From the NCBI RefSeq assembly GCF_963576545.1, contig NC_083639.1, positions 11,615,498-11,679,497 of the forward strand: a stretch of DNA of 64,000 nucleotides. Reading direction: 5' to 3'. Position 1 is the stretch's first letter. Each line of letters opens with the position of its first letter. A model generated the notes under the pieces. It made no database searches. It saw only the letters and a list, made by a program, of their open reading frames with translations, and was not told the origin of the DNA. The position numbers and the translations under genes are program-made. The DNA comes from Limanda limanda. Its lineage: Eukaryota; Chordata; Actinopteri; Pleuronectiformes; Pleuronectidae. Shown piece by piece: positions 62,721 to 64,000 of the stretch.

Positions 62721-63640
62721 TGCTTAAAGATTCTTCCTGATTCTCTCATTTAAGGTAATTGATGCCGAATTAGGCTCGACTTCAATCCAGTTCACTTTTC
62801 CCACCAGCCATGGGGATATTTAATGGGCGTTTTGAGTTACGACATGAAAGATTAGAATTGTTTGTGTGTTCTAAGCTTAGGCACATTTTGTCTAAACTTG
62901 TGACTTAGATGGAGCTCAGTTCACATTTTATGAACAATTAATGCAGAAAATCAGTTAATTCCAAAGGGTTAACATTCTTGTTATTGCCACTGTATAACCT
63001 GAAGTGAACTACACGTTTGGCTGTGAAATATCTAGACCCAGTTTTGATATCATGCATGAATGTGTTTCTACGTAATATTCACAGATTTCAAAGTATTTTC
63101 CATCCTTTCTATTAAACCAAAATGACCTAAGATGATAACTATTATTTGACATCATTTTAGGACACACAAACTTCACAGCATTTCGTTGATGCACACATTT
63201 TTATTTATTTTAAATAAATAACAATGGTTGTTTTTGCCAGATTTGTCACCACACTATGAGATCACTGCAAATATTTCAATATTTTATAGTATTCATTTTC
63301 ATATTCTCATGACTGCATTTATATAACATGAGCAATGGCACATAAACACAGTTTTTTTTTAACAAAACAACTTGGCATTCAGGAACATTTTTATAGAGGT
63401 GGTTGTGAATATTTCTCCTCTGTCAAATCCCTACATTTCTATCATGTTGACTGCATCACAGATCAGCAAATATATAAAAAACATGACATTACATTGAAAA
63501 AACAACTTTTCATTAAAAAAGTAGGTAAATGTCTTTTATTTAGCTATTTTTTATTTAAATTTTTTGAACAGTCTTGTTAAACACACCGAGCCACTTTCCT
63601 TTTTTCTTGGCTTGTGTTACTAGCTCACTTAGCTACACTA
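62721..63640. other. Gap between cnpy2 and the partial minus-strand gene
   Basis: A/T-rich, with no gene seen. The part from about 63200 rightward is probably the 3' UTR of the minus-strand gene ending at 63638, since AATAAA on the minus strand occurs near 63203 and 63538. Confidence 0.4.
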
Positions 63641-64000
63641 CAGCTGTACAGTGTCGGCCTGTGTGAGCTCTGAAGGGGGGGAACCCTCCTCCTCTACTTC
63701 TTTCTGCTCCATTTCTGTTACTTTCATGGCTTTAACTGTTATATTTTCCACCTCAGCAGTGTATTCCCCACTCAGAGATAATTCTGTTTTGTCTCCCTTG
63801 ATGAGCTCTTCCTCTCCCTCGTCATCCTCTGCAGTCTCGTCTTTTACTTCACTGGAGCAGCATCGCTCCTCTTCAGCCATGGGAAACTCTTTTTCACTCT
63901 CTGTCTTGCTTTCTGTCACGGCATCAGGTGTCATTTCCTCAATTTCATCCTCTTCTGCTACAATAATCGTATCTCCAGAGCTGTGGCTGCTGTTGCTGCT
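63638..64000 (-). CDS. Acidic C-terminal region of an unidentified protein, partial
   Basis: A minus-strand frame open from the window edge (64000) to a stop at 63638 gives 120 residues. It starts with a Ser-rich stretch (SSNSSHSSGDTIIVAEEDEI) and continues as a Glu/Asp/Lys-rich tail (EDDEGEEELIKGDKTE, MEQKEVEEEGSPPSE) ending ADTVQL. Codons are ordinary and no stop interrupts it, so this is probably the end of a real gene whose body lies right of the window. There is no domain to identify. Long acidic tails occur in intermediate filaments, channels and many other proteins, so I give no name. Confidence 0.6.
   Translation of the reverse strand, partial: SSNSSHSSGDTIIVAEEDEIEEMTPDAVTESKTESEKEFPMAEEERCCSSEVKDETAEDDEGEEELIKGDKTELSLSGEYTAEVENITVKAMKVTEMEQKEVEEEGSPPSELTQADTVQL

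Overview
This window comes from a ray-finned fish, most likely a teleost. Long spliced vertebrate genes are separated by short intergenic gaps. The repeats (small TIR elements, a hAT-type element, a Harbinger-type element, LTR and LINE relics, many GT/CA tracts) are of kinds common in teleosts. Coding calls rest on reading exons with GT/AG sites and intact phase. Four complete multi-exon genes and one single-exon gene were reconstructed. Family names come from remembered protein families; no search was run.

Layout: 1-0.45 kb, probable last exon of nelfcd (+). 1.45-5.65 kb, ctsz (-), six coding exons, 303 aa, with a TATA-type promoter. 5.7-7.1 kb, dispersed repeats. 7.2-8.9 kb, an intronless TRIM E3 ligase gene (-). 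9.86-18.74 kb, npepl1 (-), 12 coding exons, 523 aa, carrying a 1.29-kb hAT-type element in an intron. 19.4-23.7 kb, a 178-bp satellite with 533-bp higher-order blocks, interrupted by a solo LTR and preceded by one satellite unit in the opposite orientation. 24.7-38.8 kb, ankrd52 (-), 28 coding exons, 1042 aa, with a Harbinger-type MITE in one intron. 40.4-58 kb, slc11a2 (+), 15 coding exons plus a distal alternative terminal exon that gives a second C-terminus. 58.56-62.3 kb, cnpy2 (+), five coding exons, 184 aa, ending HDEL. 63.6-64.0 kb, the acidic C-terminus of an unidentified gene (-).

The genes do not form one pathway. ctsz encodes a lysosomal cysteine carboxypeptidase, npepl1 an M17-type aminopeptidase, the TRIM gene a ubiquitin ligase of the kind expanded in fish immunity, ankrd52 a protein phosphatase 6 scaffold, slc11a2 a proton-coupled iron/divalent metal transporter, and cnpy2 an ER-resident saposin-like protein. 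From memory of the human map, nelfcd/ctsz/npepl1 lie at 20q13 and ankrd52/cnpy2 at 12q13 (slc11a2 also on 12q13). The switch between the two synteny blocks falls in the npepl1-ankrd52 gap, which is where the satellite array sits.

The most notable observations are the two mutually exclusive slc11a2 C-termini (recalling the mammalian DMT1 isoforms), the higher-order satellite with an inverted outlier and possible exon-like pieces at the synteny junction, and several transposons with exact target-site duplications.
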